Below are positions 44,239 to 53,552 of a DNA stretch of 64,000 nucleotides, in pieces. The notes below the pieces were generated by a model that worked only from the letters and a program-made list of their open reading frames with translations, made no database searches and was not told the DNA's origin. This DNA comes from Alphaproteobacteria bacterium. Its GTDB lineage: Bacteria > Pseudomonadota > Alphaproteobacteria > Rhodobacterales > Rhodobacteraceae. Within the stretch, counting starts at the first letter, position 1. Each line of letters opens with the position of its first letter. Location of the stretch: the NCBI GenBank assembly GCA_030428355.1, contig JAUIBL010000002.1, positions 1 to 64,000 of the forward strand. The letters are read 5' to 3'. Position numbers and translations under genes: made by a program.

Positions 44239-45279
44239 TCAACGCGGGGGCAGGGGCATCCAGTCGGCCATCGCCACATCCGCGTGCTGGAACTGGGGCA
44301 TCTTCGCGCCGAGGTCTTCCATGTTGCGGATGTCGTTGTCGTTGAGGAACGCCTGCGTGATGAGGGTCGGCGGCACGATGACCGACGCGCCGGGGTTCTC
44401 GCCTGTCAGCATCAGCGCCAGCGCCCGGACGGACACCTCACCAACAACCGCCGGGTTGGTGGCGACGGTCGCCTTCCAGCCGCTGCCCGCCTCGCGCATG
44501 AGCGCGATGTCGGCGGTCGAGATGTCGGCGGAATAGATGCTCAGATCACCGCCGATGCCCAGCTCGTCGGCGGCGATCTTCACGCCTTTGGCGAACTCGT
44601 TATAGGGCGCGAAGAAGACCGAGATGTTGGGGTTCGCCTGCAGGGCCGCCCGTGCCTGATTGGCGTTCGCGTTGGCAATCGGGTTGTCGAGCGTGCCGAT
44701 GCGGGCCGCTTCGGTGATGCCGGAATTGGCGGCCTTCACCTCTTCCCACGCGACATGGCGACGGTCCAGCGGCGCGATGCCTGGCACGTACACGTAGCCG
44801 GCGGCAAAGCTGTTGCCGTTGTCGGTGATCGCCTGTTCCAGCGCAAGCTTGCCCAGCAGGTAGTCCGACTGTTCGATCTGCGGGATCGCCTCGTTCTCGA
44901 CGTTCACGTCGAAAGCGACAACCTTGATCCCCGCATCCACGGCCCGCTGTGCCGCGTCGCGCATGGATTCGGTCAGGCCGTGCTGGATGATGATCCCATC
45001 GACGCCAAGCGCGATGGCCTGATCCACCATGTCGGCCTGCAGCGCGGCGTCCTGACGGCTGTCGAACACCCGCAGGTTCACGCCAAGGGCGGCTGCCTGG
45101 GATTCAACGCCCGACAGATACGCCTGGAAGAAGTCGCCGGTGGACAGGTAGCGCACCAGCGCGATAGTCACGTCGCCGGGTTTGTCCAGCGGGGCGGGGG
45201 CGCTCTGCGCCGTGGCGGCACCCGCACCGAGGGCGAGGCTGGCCGCGCTCGCAAGGGCCATGAAGTGACGTCTCAGCAT
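44239..45279 (-). CDS. Sugar ABC transporter substrate-binding protein (RbsB type)
   Basis: The 346-residue protein has a signal peptide (MLRRHFMALASAASLALGAGAATA) and a type I binding-protein fold: VTIALVRYLSTGDFFQAYLSG, VDGIIIQHGLTESMRDAA, VKVVAFDVNVEN and FFAPYNEFAKGV. GGGAGGAATCATC precedes the start on the minus strand. With the adjacent permease and two-domain ATPase it forms a complete importer divergent from mtnK, so 5-methylthioribose is the inferred ligand; ribose or 5-deoxyribose are alternatives. Confidence 0.88.
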   Translation of the reverse strand: MLRRHFMALASAASLALGAGAATAQSAPAPLDKPGDVTIALVRYLSTGDFFQAYLSGVESQAAALGVNLRVFDSRQDAALQADMVDQAIALGVDGIIIQHGLTESMRDAAQRAVDAGIKVVAFDVNVENEAIPQIEQSDYLLGKLALEQAITDNGNSFAAGYVYVPGIAPLDRRHVAWEEVKAANSGITEAARIGTLDNPIANANANQARAALQANPNISVFFAPYNEFAKGVKIAADELGIGGDLSIYSADISTADIALMREAGSGWKATVATNPAVVGEVSVRALALMLTGENPGASVIVPPTLITQAFLNDNDIRNMEDLGAKMPQFQHADVAMADWMPLPPR

Positions 45280-45304
45280 GATGATTCCTCCCTATCGCTG
45301 ATTG

Positions 45305-46315
45305 TCAGTGTCCTGTGCCGCTGCGACGCGACGACAGGTAGAATGTGAACACAAGGGCCGCGACCAGAACCGCGCCCTTGACGAAATCCTGCGTGTAGTA
45401 GGGCGCGTTCATCATCGTCATGCCTTGCAGCAGGATGCCGACGAACAACGCGCCGATGGCGGTGCCAAAGGCGTTGGGGCGGGCCGCGCCGAGCACGGCA
45501 AAGCCGATGAGTGCGGCGGCGACGGAGTCCAGAAGCAGGTTGTTGCCGCTGGCGATGTCGCCGCGCCCCAAACGGGCGGCGAGCAGGATGCCTCCGATGG
45601 ACGCGGTCACGCCCGAGATCATGTAGGCGGCCACCTTGTAGCGGTTGACGGGTGTGCCCACGAGCGCCGCTGCCCGTTCGTTCGACCCGATAGCGTACAT
45701 CAGCCGCCCGTGCCTTGTGAAGCCAAGGAACAGCCAGATCAGGACGGCGATGCCGATGAAAATCACAACCGGCATGGGCAGCAGGCGGTCTATCACCAGA
45801 TCGAACCGATGGCGGCCCAGCCACAGGAATGCCGCCGAAAAGGTGCCTTCGGCCACCGTACCATCGGCCAGCGTCATTCCGGTGGCAATGGAATTGCCCT
45901 GCGTCGGGATGCGCTGCAGACCGATCAGTAGGAACATCATGCCCAAGGTCGCCAGCAGGTCGGGCACGCGGAATTTCACGATCAGGATGCCGTTGATGAA
46001 GCCGACCAGCGCACCCATCGCCAGACAGAGGAACACCGCCACAATGGTCGGGTGTTCGAGGATCACCATGGAGTAGGCCGACAGCATCAGCGCCGATGTG
46101 GCGACCGCCCCGATGGACAGATCGAACCCACCCACGACCAACGTGCAGGTCACGCCAAGCGCCAGAATCCCGGTGATCGCCACGGATTGCAGCACAAAGG
46201 CGGCCGACAGCGGGCCGAAGAAGCCGGGTGCCGCGAGGCTGAAATAAACGATCAGCCCGGCCAGCAGGATCAGAAAGCCGTAACGGATGGCAAAGTCGAG
46301 AAGTCGGTCGTTCAT
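45305..46315 (-). CDS. Sugar ABC transporter permease (RbsC type)
   Basis: The 336-residue permease has 8-10 membrane segments, including FLILLAGLIVYFSLA near residue 14-28, GVTCTLVVGGFDLSIGAVAT near 55-75 and the ATPase-contacting YAIGSNERAAALVGTPVN loop. It overlaps the ATPase gene by 4 bp (46312-46315) and is followed by the binding-protein gene after 25 bp. Confidence 0.9.
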   Translation of the reverse strand: MNDRLLDFAIRYGFLILLAGLIVYFSLAAPGFFGPLSAAFVLQSVAITGILALGVTCTLVVGGFDLSIGAVATSALMLSAYSMVILEHPTIVAVFLCLAMGALVGFINGILIVKFRVPDLLATLGMMFLLIGLQRIPTQGNSIATGMTLADGTVAEGTFSAAFLWLGRHRFDLVIDRLLPMPVVIFIGIAVLIWLFLGFTRHGRLMYAIGSNERAAALVGTPVNRYKVAAYMISGVTASIGGILLAARLGRGDIASGNNLLLDSVAAALIGFAVLGAARPNAFGTAIGALFVGILLQGMTMMNAPYYTQDFVKGAVLVAALVFTFYLSSRRSGTGH

Positions 46316-47829
46316 GGATGTGCGCCTGTTTCTGTCGATTGCGCCCCCGAGATGTCCGCAACAAGGGCTCCGAGGTCGACATTCTGGTTCTTGTGTTCGC
46401 CGACGATGGCACCTTCGTGCATCACGACGATCCGGTCCGCGATCTCGAGCGCCTCGTCGATTTCCGCAAGGAAAACGAGCGTCGCCCGACCTTTGGCGGT
46501 GGCACGGATGTGCCGCCCGATGTCGCGCCGCGCACCAATGTCGACGCCCTGAAACGGCTCGTCCAGCAGAAGCACCTTTGCCGGTTCCAGAAGCCAGCGG
46601 GCGATCATCACCTTCTGCTGGTTGCCCCCTGAGAGCGTGCCGATACCGTCACCCACCGATTGGCAGACGATGCCAAGCTGGCTGACCATCTCCTGTGCGC
46701 GGGTTTTCTGGCGGTTTGCCTTGAGAAACGACCCGACGCTCAGTCCCTTGAGAAAGGGCAGGGTCATGTTGTCGGCGATGTCGAAGGCCGGGATCACAGC
46801 GTTGGTGCCCCGGTCCTTGGGGGACATGAACACGCCCTCTGCCACCGCGTCTTCGACCGAGTTTGGCGCGTAGTCCGTGCCGGTGATGCGGATCGCTCCG
46901 CTGGCCGGGCGGGCCATACCATAGAGGATTTCGGCCAAGCGGCTCTTGCCGCTGCCCAGAAGGCCGACCAGCGCCACCACTTCGCCATCGCGGGCCTGCA
47001 GGTTGATCGGTGCCGCCCCGTGGAAAAGCCGCAGGTCTGCAAGCTCCAGAACAGGGGCGGTGCCGCTTTGCACAGCCACATCCACCTCGGTCATGCGGTG
47101 GCCCAGCATGGCTGTGACGGCGGCTTCGTAGTCCAAAGGTTCGGTCTCGAACGTGCCGGAAATCGCTCCGTCGCGCATGACGATGATCCGATCCGCGATG
47201 CGCCGGATGTCGGACATGCGGTGCGAGATGTAGAGGATGGCAACGCCCTGCGCGCGCAGCCGGTCGATCAGGGCGAACAATCTGTCCGCCTCGGTCGCCG
47301 AAAGCGAGGATGTTGGCTCGTCGAGGATCAGGACCTTGGGCGCGCGGGCCATGGCGCGGGCGATGGCGATCATCTGGCGATCCGCAACCGACAGGTCGGA
47401 CACGCGGGCGCGCAGGTTCACGTCGATCCCCATGGCGGCGGCGACCTTGGCCGCCTCGGCGCGCAAGTGGCGTTCGCGCACGAAGAGTCCATGGCTGCGT
47501 TCCACGAGCCGGTCCAGCATCAGGTTGTTGGCGACGTCCAGATCGGGAATCACACCGTCGTCGATGGACTGGTGAACCGTGACGACACCCTGCCGGATCG
47601 CGTCGGCGGCACCCACGGGATCAAACGCCTGACCGGCCAGCATCATGTTGCCGCCGTCGGCGCGGTGATGGCCACATATCACCTTGACCAGCGTGGATTT
47701 GCCGGCACCGTTCGCGCCCATGAGAACGGTGACGGACCCCGGTTCCAAGGTCACATCAATCCCACGCAATACATAGTTTTTTCCGAACGATTTTTGCAAA
47801 CCGTTCACTTTGAGCGCATGAACAGCCAC
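46312..47829 (-). CDS. Sugar ABC transporter ATP-binding protein (RbsA type, two ATPase domains)
   Basis: The 505-residue tandem ATPase has Walker A GANGAGKST and Walker B VLILDEPTSS in the first domain, and a relaxed GLLGSGKS Walker A with signature LSGGNQQK and VLLLDEPFQG in the second. The first-domain signature reads LSVADRQ, as is common in RbsA-like proteins. It is the first gene of the minus-strand operon, 126 bp from mtnK across a perfect palindrome. Confidence 0.92.
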   Translation of the reverse strand: MAVHALKVNGLQKSFGKNYVLRGIDVTLEPGSVTVLMGANGAGKSTLVKVICGHHRADGGNMMLAGQAFDPVGAADAIRQGVVTVHQSIDDGVIPDLDVANNLMLDRLVERSHGLFVRERHLRAEAAKVAAAMGIDVNLRARVSDLSVADRQMIAIARAMARAPKVLILDEPTSSLSATEADRLFALIDRLRAQGVAILYISHRMSDIRRIADRIIVMRDGAISGTFETEPLDYEAAVTAMLGHRMTEVDVAVQSGTAPVLELADLRLFHGAAPINLQARDGEVVALVGLLGSGKSRLAEILYGMARPASGAIRITGTDYAPNSVEDAVAEGVFMSPKDRGTNAVIPAFDIADNMTLPFLKGLSVGSFLKANRQKTRAQEMVSQLGIVCQSVGDGIGTLSGGNQQKVMIARWLLEPAKVLLLDEPFQGVDIGARRDIGRHIRATAKGRATLVFLAEIDEALEIADRIVVMHEGAIVGEHKNQNVDLGALVADISGAQSTETGAHP

Positions 47830-47876
47830 TCGGTACCTCCCCTGATGGGGCGAAGGTAGGCGGGTGCAAATACATT

Positions 47877-47893
47877 TGTCAAATGATTTGACA
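47877..47893. promoter_or_regulatory. Perfect palindrome TGTCAAATGATTTGACA, candidate SorC operator
   Basis: Seven-base arms flank a TGA centre in the 126-bp gap between the divergent ABC importer and mtnK operons. The stretch is A+T-rich against the local background. A SorC/DeoR-type regulator is encoded as the third gene of the mtnK operon and is the obvious candidate to bind it and coordinate uptake with catabolism. Confidence 0.7.
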
Positions 47894-47955
47894 TAAGTGT
47901 AAATTGAAGGCTACGCACAGGGAGAGGGCGCATAGGAGAAACGGGGAGGTCACCG

Positions 47956-49215
47956 ATGAGCGCAGGCACAACCTATGAAGCGCTGAGCGTCGAGACACTG
48001 CCGGACCGTCTGAAGGACGTGGCTGACTTGGCGTCGCAGGTGGGCGCGGATCATGCGACGTGGCAGGTGCAAGAGGTCGGGGACGGGAACCTGAACCTTG
48101 TCTTTATTGTGACCGGACCCAAGGGCAAGGCGGTGGTGAAGCAGGCGCTGCCCTATGTGCGACTGGTGGGGGACAGTTGGCCGCTGCCTCTCTACCGCGC
48201 ATACTACGAATACCATGCGCTGACCCGCCAGGCGGCGCGCGATCCGGGATCGGTGCCCGAGATTTACCATTTCGATGAAGGGCAGGCGCTGATCGTGATG
48301 GAGTATCTCTCGCCCCATGTGATCCTGCGCCGCAAGTTGATCGCGGGGGAACGGGTTGACGGCCTCGCCGATTTCCTTGGCAAGTTCTGCGCCCGCACCG
48401 CGTTTCGCGGGTCGGAGCTGTCGATGAAGAGCGGCGACAAGAAAGCCGATGTCGGGTTGTTCGCGGGCAATGTGGATATTCCGGCCATCACCGAGGCGTT
48501 GGTTTTCACCGATCCCTATTATTCAGCCGAGATGAACCACCACACCGAGGGTCTGGACCCGGTCGTCAAACGCCTCCGGTCTGATGTTGCGCTCAAGGTG
48601 AAGGTGCAGCAGGCGTTGCAGCGGTTCGTGTCCAACACCGAAACCATGGTGCATGGCGACCTGCATTCCGGCTCGATCATGTCGACGGACCGTGAAAGCC
48701 GGGTGATCGACCCGGAATTCGCCCAATACGGGCCGATGGGGTTCGATATTGGCATGCTCTGCGCGAATTTCCTGATGGCTTATTTCAGCCAGCCCGCGCA
48801 TCGCGGCGATGATCTGGATGCCTATCAGGAGTGGATTTTGGGCGTGATCGAAGAGATCTGCACGACCTTCGAGGCCGAGTTCCGCCATCTCTGGAGAACC
48901 GAACGGACGGGCATTCTCTACCCAGCGTGCCTGTTCGAGGATCAGGGCCACGACAGCACCCCCGCCTGTGATGCGGTACTTGCGGGCATCTGGCGCGATG
49001 CGTGGGCGGTCTGTGGTATCGAGATGCACCGCCGCTGCCTGTCGCTGGCCCACAATGCCGATTTCGAAGACATCGCTGACCCGGCGGTTCGGGCACCCTT
49101 GGAAGCGCGCAACCTGCTCATGGGCGCGGAACTGATCCACGAGGCCGACAGGCTGACCGATGCACGCGCCGTCTGCGCCATCGCGCGGGACTTCAACGGA
49201 AAGGACCTCCTATGA
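47956..49215 (+). CDS. mtnK: S-methyl-5-thioribose kinase
   Basis: The 419-residue protein of the aminoglycoside-kinase-like fold has [13 protein letters not shown] (nucleotide loop), [16 protein letters not shown], the catalytic loop [10 protein letters not shown] and the [15 protein letters not shown] metal motif, all diagnostic of MtnK. It phosphorylates 5-methylthioribose (or 5-deoxyribose) at C1. GGGGAGG precedes ATG 47956; it overlaps mtnA by 4 bp. Confidence 0.95.
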   Translation: MSAGTTYEALSVETLPDRLKDVADLASQVGADHATWQVQEVGDGNLNLVFIVTGPKGKAVVKQALPYVRLVGDSWPLPLYRAYYEYHALTRQAARDPGSVPEIYHFDEGQALIVMEYLSPHVILRRKLIAGERVDGLADFLGKFCARTAFRGSELSMKSGDKKADVGLFAGNVDIPAITEALVFTDPYYSAEMNHHTEGLDPVVKRLRSDVALKVKVQQALQRFVSNTETMVHGDLHSGSIMSTDRESRVIDPEFAQYGPMGFDIGMLCANFLMAYFSQPAHRGDDLDAYQEWILGVIEEICTTFEAEFRHLWRTERTGILYPACLFEDQGHDSTPACDAVLAGIWRDAWAVCGIEMHRRCLSLAHNADFEDIADPAVRAPLEARNLLMGAELIHEADRLTDARAVCAIARDFNGKDLL

Positions 49216-50315
49216 AGATCGACGGAACCCATTATCGCTCGCTGTGGTGGAACCACGACAAGGACGTTCTCGAGATCATCGACCAACGCTGGTTGCCGCA
49301 TGATTTCCGGGTGATCCCGGTGACGACGATGCAGGACTACGCCGATGCCATCTACGAGATGCGCGTGCGCGGCGCGCCGTTGATCGGGGCCACGGCAGCT
49401 TACGGTATGGCGCTTGCGATGGCGGAAAACCCGTCAGATGCAAACATGGATGCGGCGTGGACGTTCCTTGAGAAAACGCGCCCCACGGCAATCAACCTGC
49501 GCTGGGCGCTTGACCGCTGCCGTGCCGCCTTGCGACCCTTGCCGGAGGCCGATCGTGCTGCTGCGGCTTTGGCTCTGGCGCACGAGATTGCGGATGAGGA
49601 TGTTGAGATCAACCGCCGGATCGGGGAAAACGGATTGGCCATCATCCGCGAGATCGCGGCAAAGAAGCCAGCCGGAGAACCGGTGCGTCTGCTGACCCAT
49701 TGCAACGCGGGATGGCTGGCAACGGTGGACTGGGGCACAGCCACAAGCCCGATGTATCAGGCGCATGATGCGGGCATCGCCCTGCATGTCTGGGTGGACG
49801 AAACCCGCCCCCGCAATCAGGGGGCGCTGACCTCGTGGGAGTTGGGCAAACACGGCGTGCCGCACACCTATATCACCGACAACGCGGGCGGGCACCTGAT
49901 GCAGCACGGCATGGTGGACATGGTGATCACCGGCACCGACCGGACAACGCGGCAGGGCGATGTGTGCAACAAGATCGGCACCTATCTCAAGGCGCTGGCC
50001 GCCCATGACAATGGCGTGCCGTTCTATGTGGCGCTGCCCTCACCGACCATCGACTGGAGCGTGACGGATGGTGTCGCCGAGATTCCCATCGAAGAGCGCA
50101 ATGCACACGAGGTGACCCATGTCCAGGGTGTTCTGGACGCCGGTGGGATCGGCACGGTGCAGGTCACTCCTGAAGGCACTCCGGGCGGCAACCCGGCCTT
50201 TGACGTGACACCGAACCGTCTGGTCACCGGCCTGATCACCGAACGCGGGGTTTGCGAGGCGTCGGAAGTGGGGCTTGCAGGCCTGTTTCCCGAATTCGCC
50301 CGCGCGGCGGAATAG
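49212..50315 (+). CDS. mtnA: S-methyl-5-thioribose-1-phosphate isomerase
   Basis: The eIF2B-alpha-related protein of 367 residues has [19 protein letters not shown] (RGAP motif), catalytic Cys in [11 protein letters not shown], catalytic Asp in [20 protein letters not shown], and C-terminal [12 protein letters not shown]. It converts the phosphorylated aldose to 5-methylthioribulose-1-phosphate. It overlaps mtnK by 4 bp; the regulator starts 9 bp downstream. Confidence 0.95.
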   Translation: MKIDGTHYRSLWWNHDKDVLEIIDQRWLPHDFRVIPVTTMQDYADAIYEMRVRGAPLIGATAAYGMALAMAENPSDANMDAAWTFLEKTRPTAINLRWALDRCRAALRPLPEADRAAAALALAHEIADEDVEINRRIGENGLAIIREIAAKKPAGEPVRLLTHCNAGWLATVDWGTATSPMYQAHDAGIALHVWVDETRPRNQGALTSWELGKHGVPHTYITDNAGGHLMQHGMVDMVITGTDRTTRQGDVCNKIGTYLKALAAHDNGVPFYVALPSPTIDWSVTDGVAEIPIEERNAHEVTHVQGVLDAGGIGTVQVTPEGTPGGNPAFDVTPNRLVTGLITERGVCEASEVGLAGLFPEFARAAE

Positions 50316-50324
50316 GTCACAGCG

Positions 50325-51323
50325 ATGCCGCTGTCGTCCGGGACCAAAGCCCGCAGCTCCGATCCGATGCGCCTCTCGGTCCGCGATGACACATCCCATA
50401 TCGAAGCGGCGTGGCTCTATTACCATGACGGGCTGAACCAGAACGACATCGCCGAACGTATGTGCATCAGCCGTGCGTCCGTGGTCAATTACCTGAACGA
50501 AGCGCGCAACCGGGGGTGGGTCCGCGTCCATATGGACAGTGAGGTGTTCAAGGGGCACCGGCTGGCCGAAGAACTCTGCGCGGCCTATGGCCTGACCGAA
50601 GCGATGGTGGTGCCCGACGATCCGGTCGCGCCGGATGGCACGGCGGCCAGTGTCGCGCGGGTGACGCGGGCGGCGGCCGATTGGCTGCCGCGTCTGTTGG
50701 AGCCGGGTGACCGGCTGGGTGTGTCCTGGGGGGCGACGGTCTACCAGATGGCGCAGCAGGTGCCGAACGCGCCGATCCCGGACCTGACGGTGATTCAGCT
50801 TCTGGGCTCGCGCCCGGCCGCGCTGGGCTTTGCCGCCGAAGCCTGCACCGCAATGCTTGCGCAACGGCTTGCCGCCGAATGTATCAATTTTCACGCCCCG
50901 CTGGTTCTGTCGAACAAGGCGCTCCGAGATGCGCTGTGCAACGAACCCGTGGTGCGCGACCAGCTTGCGGCGCTGGCCACCTGCAACAAGACGGTTCTGG
51001 CCTGCGGCACCTGCGATGCAGATGCCCATGTGGTGCGCAGCGGGATCGTCACTCCGCAGGAGATTGCCAACTATCGCGCCCGAGGGGCCGTCGGCGTGAT
51101 CTGCGGACGCCTCATCGACGAGGAAGGGCAGCCTGTGGTGGCCGATGTCGAGGACCGGATGATCGGTGTTTCGCTTGACCAGATGCGGAACAAGGACATG
51201 GCGCTTCTGGTTGCGGCTGGACAAGGGCGGGCCCATCCGGCGCGCGCGGCGATGAAGGGCGGGTTCGTGACCCACCTCGCAACCAGTACACGTGTTGCCG
51301 AAGAGCTTTTGGAGATGACGTGA
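50325..51323 (+). CDS. SorC-family sugar-binding transcriptional regulator
   Basis: The 332-residue protein has an N-terminal helix-turn-helix (LNQNDIAERMCISRASVVNYL, residues about 37-57) and a phosphosugar-binding domain with GDRLGVSWGATVYQM and GRLIDEEGQPV. Located inside the mtn operon, it probably senses methylthioribose- or deoxyribose-phosphate and acts at the TGTCAAATGATTTGACA palindrome. Its stop overlaps the aldolase start by one base (TGATG). Confidence 0.9.
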   Translation: MPLSSGTKARSSDPMRLSVRDDTSHIEAAWLYYHDGLNQNDIAERMCISRASVVNYLNEARNRGWVRVHMDSEVFKGHRLAEELCAAYGLTEAMVVPDDPVAPDGTAASVARVTRAAADWLPRLLEPGDRLGVSWGATVYQMAQQVPNAPIPDLTVIQLLGSRPAALGFAAEACTAMLAQRLAAECINFHAPLVLSNKALRDALCNEPVVRDQLAALATCNKTVLACGTCDADAHVVRSGIVTPQEIANYRARGAVGVICGRLIDEEGQPVVADVEDRMIGVSLDQMRNKDMALLVAAGQGRAHPARAAMKGGFVTHLATSTRVAEELLEMT

Positions 51324-52003
51324 TGACCCCGGCCAAACCGCTGCCCGACGCCATGGAAACCCGGCAGGCGCTGATTGATGCGTGTCTGTGGATGAACGAA
51401 CGGCATCTCAATCAGGGCACATCGGGCAATATCTCGGCGCGGACCGAGGCGGGTATCCTGATCACGCCGTCGGGGGTGCCTTACGAAGAACTGACGCCGG
51501 ATCAGATGGTGACGATCCCGTTCGACGGACTGCCCGACGGAACGGGGCTGAAGCCGTCTTCGGAATGGCAGTTTCACCAGGGTCTGCATCAGGCGCGCCC
51601 GGACATGCCGGTCGTCCTGCACGCCCATCCACCCTATTGCAGCATTCTTGCGGTGCAGCGCCGCGCCATCCCGGCCTGCCATTACATGATCGCGGCGTTT
51701 GGAGGCAACAACGTGCCTCTGGCCGACTACGCGTTGTTCGGCAGCCCCGAGCTTTGCGCGAACATGGCCGAGATCATGTCGGACCGGCACGGGTGTCTCA
51801 TGGCCAACCACGGCGCAACGGTGCTGGGAGAAAGCGTTGCGAAAGCGCGCTGGCGGTTGGAAGAGCTTGAGACATTAGCACGGACCTATCTGTTCAGCAG
51901 CATCGGAGGGACACCGCACATCCTGTCGGATGCCGAGATTGCCGAGGTGCTTGACGCGTTCCAGTCCTATGGGCCCCGTCCCGTTGGCGACGCCGCGGTC
52001 TGA
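51323..52003 (+). CDS. Class II aldolase (FucA/Ald2-like), probable methylthioribulose-1-phosphate aldolase
   Basis: Zinc-dependent aldolase of 226 residues: LNQGTSGNISARTEAG and ITPSGVPYEEL (phosphate site), SSEWQFHQGLHQARPD with the catalytic acidic residue, HAHPPYCS (two zinc His) and NHGATVLG (third His). It resembles fuculose-phosphate aldolase and the Ald2 enzyme of the DHAP shunt, which yields DHAP plus methylthioacetaldehyde. No mtnC/D genes follow, so cleavage is more likely than the dehydratase route (MtnB). GTG 51320 is an alternative start. Confidence 0.85.
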   Translation: MTPAKPLPDAMETRQALIDACLWMNERHLNQGTSGNISARTEAGILITPSGVPYEELTPDQMVTIPFDGLPDGTGLKPSSEWQFHQGLHQARPDMPVVLHAHPPYCSILAVQRRAIPACHYMIAAFGGNNVPLADYALFGSPELCANMAEIMSDRHGCLMANHGATVLGESVAKARWRLEELETLARTYLFSSIGGTPHILSDAEIAEVLDAFQSYGPRPVGDAAV

Positions 52004-52220
52004 CGGGGATGCGCCGGGTGTGATCCATTGGCGGGGTTTCGCTATCCGTCGCAGGTGATGGCGCTTTTATCCACATTTCCGCACTTGTGTCGGCGTCCAA
52101 GCGCCCGAATGCCGCGCCAAACCGCTGTTTGAACGTCGCCTGTGTGCTTTGGTGCAGTGGGCAAGTCGGGAAATTCGTCTAAGGTGCGCACCTTGAGGAT
52201 TCGTGGAATAAAGGTGGCCG

Positions 52221-53411
52221 ATGCACTTCATGTCTGTACAGTCGAACTCTGTGAATGTCGCAGACGGCATCGACGAGATTTCAGCCGAGCTTGAAACGCA
52301 AGGTCGCGGTGTCCCCGATTTTGTGGCGCTGCATTTTGGCGTCGGCCACGACGCCGCAGAGCTGCATGTCGCGGCCCAATCCGGTCTTGCGGCGGGGGCT
52401 TTGCATGGTGGGTCGTCGGCGCTTGGTATCATGGGGGCCGACGGGCTGGACATCGGGGGGTCAGGTCTGGGGGCTTTCGCCATCTGGGATGCGGCAGGCA
52501 GTTACGGCACCAGTTCCGCCGATCTGGGTGTTGATGCAGAACGCGCCGCGCATGACGCCGCAGTGGCCGCGCTCGAGAATGCTGGACGTCCCGGCGAGAT
52601 TCCCGAGCTGGTCTGGCTGACCGTCGCGCCAGGCCGTGAAGAAGAAGTGATCGCGGGATTGCGTGCGGTTGTCGGTGCCGAGACGCTGATCGTCGGTGGC
52701 ACATCCGCGGACAATGATGTCAGCGGTCAATGGGCCCAGTTCGGACCGGACGCGCTCCATTCGGACGGTGTGGTGGTGACGGTGCTGTTTCCGTCCGCCC
52801 CGGTGACTTCGGTGTATCAAAGCGGCTACGCCCCGACCGGTGACAGCGGGATTGTCACGCGAGTCGAAGGCCGTCGGGTGTTCGAGATCGACCACCGGCC
52901 CGCAGCCCAAGTCCTTCAGGATTGGAGCGGCGGTGCTGTGCACTCGGTAGTTGATGAAACACGCTCGATCCTTGCAGAAGCGACCCTTTGGCCGCTTGGG
53001 CGCGAGACCCGACAGGTTGCAGGCGTTCCATTTCATCTGTTGGCGCATCCTGCTGTTGCGCATCCGGATGGGGCCGTTGATCTTTTTGCAGCGGTGTCGG
53101 AAGGGGATCGACTCTGGCAGATGGCCGGGTCTGCCGACAGTCTGGTGGCACGTGCCGGGCGCGTTGCGGCGCAAGCCCGGCAGAATGCCGGAGACAGCAT
53201 ATCGGCCGCCTTGGTCGTGTATTGTGGCGGCTGCATGTTTGCCGTGCGCGACCGTATGGACGAGGTCACAGCAGGCATCCAACAGGAATTGGGTGATATT
53301 CCCTGGCTTGGCCTTTTCTCGTTCGGAGAGCAGGGGGCACCGGCAGGAGATGTTTCGAAACACGGAAACCTGATGGTTTCGTGTACGGTGTTCAGCGGGA
53401 AAGTTGTGTGA
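52221..53411 (+). CDS. FIST-domain sensory protein
   Basis: The 396-residue soluble protein has an N-terminal FIST domain (about 20-215: GGSSALGIM, PGREEEVIAGL, IVGGTSADNDVSG) and a C-terminal FIST_C domain (about 225-390, ending LGLFSFGEQG...GNLMVSCTVFSG). FIST proteins sense small ligands, and the NosP subfamily binds haem and nitric oxide and controls a neighbouring kinase. Here a large hybrid kinase lies 141 bp downstream on the same strand, so it probably provides input to that kinase. A haem ligand cannot be assigned from sequence. Confidence 0.88.
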   Translation: MHFMSVQSNSVNVADGIDEISAELETQGRGVPDFVALHFGVGHDAAELHVAAQSGLAAGALHGGSSALGIMGADGLDIGGSGLGAFAIWDAAGSYGTSSADLGVDAERAAHDAAVAALENAGRPGEIPELVWLTVAPGREEEVIAGLRAVVGAETLIVGGTSADNDVSGQWAQFGPDALHSDGVVVTVLFPSAPVTSVYQSGYAPTGDSGIVTRVEGRRVFEIDHRPAAQVLQDWSGGAVHSVVDETRSILAEATLWPLGRETRQVAGVPFHLLAHPAVAHPDGAVDLFAAVSEGDRLWQMAGSADSLVARAGRVAAQARQNAGDSISAALVVYCGGCMFAVRDRMDEVTAGIQQELGDIPWLGLFSFGEQGAPAGDVSKHGNLMVSCTVFSGKVV

Positions 53412-53552
53412 TAAGGAAGATGCGCAGCGCGCTTCGGGGGCTTGTGGGGCGCGCCCGCTGTGTGATTGGGGCGGTTTTGCCGGTCTGATGTGGTTGTGTT
53501 CAGTGGGGCAGTTGAGAAAGGCAATTGACGCGGTGGAAAACGGACCCCGGCG

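Noticed and set aside
51323-52003. Calling the class II aldolase MtnB (methylthioribulose-1-phosphate dehydratase)
   Set aside because: The sequence looks closer to fuculose-phosphate aldolase, and no mtnC, mtnD or enolase-phosphatase gene accompanies it. The call remains open to biochemical test.
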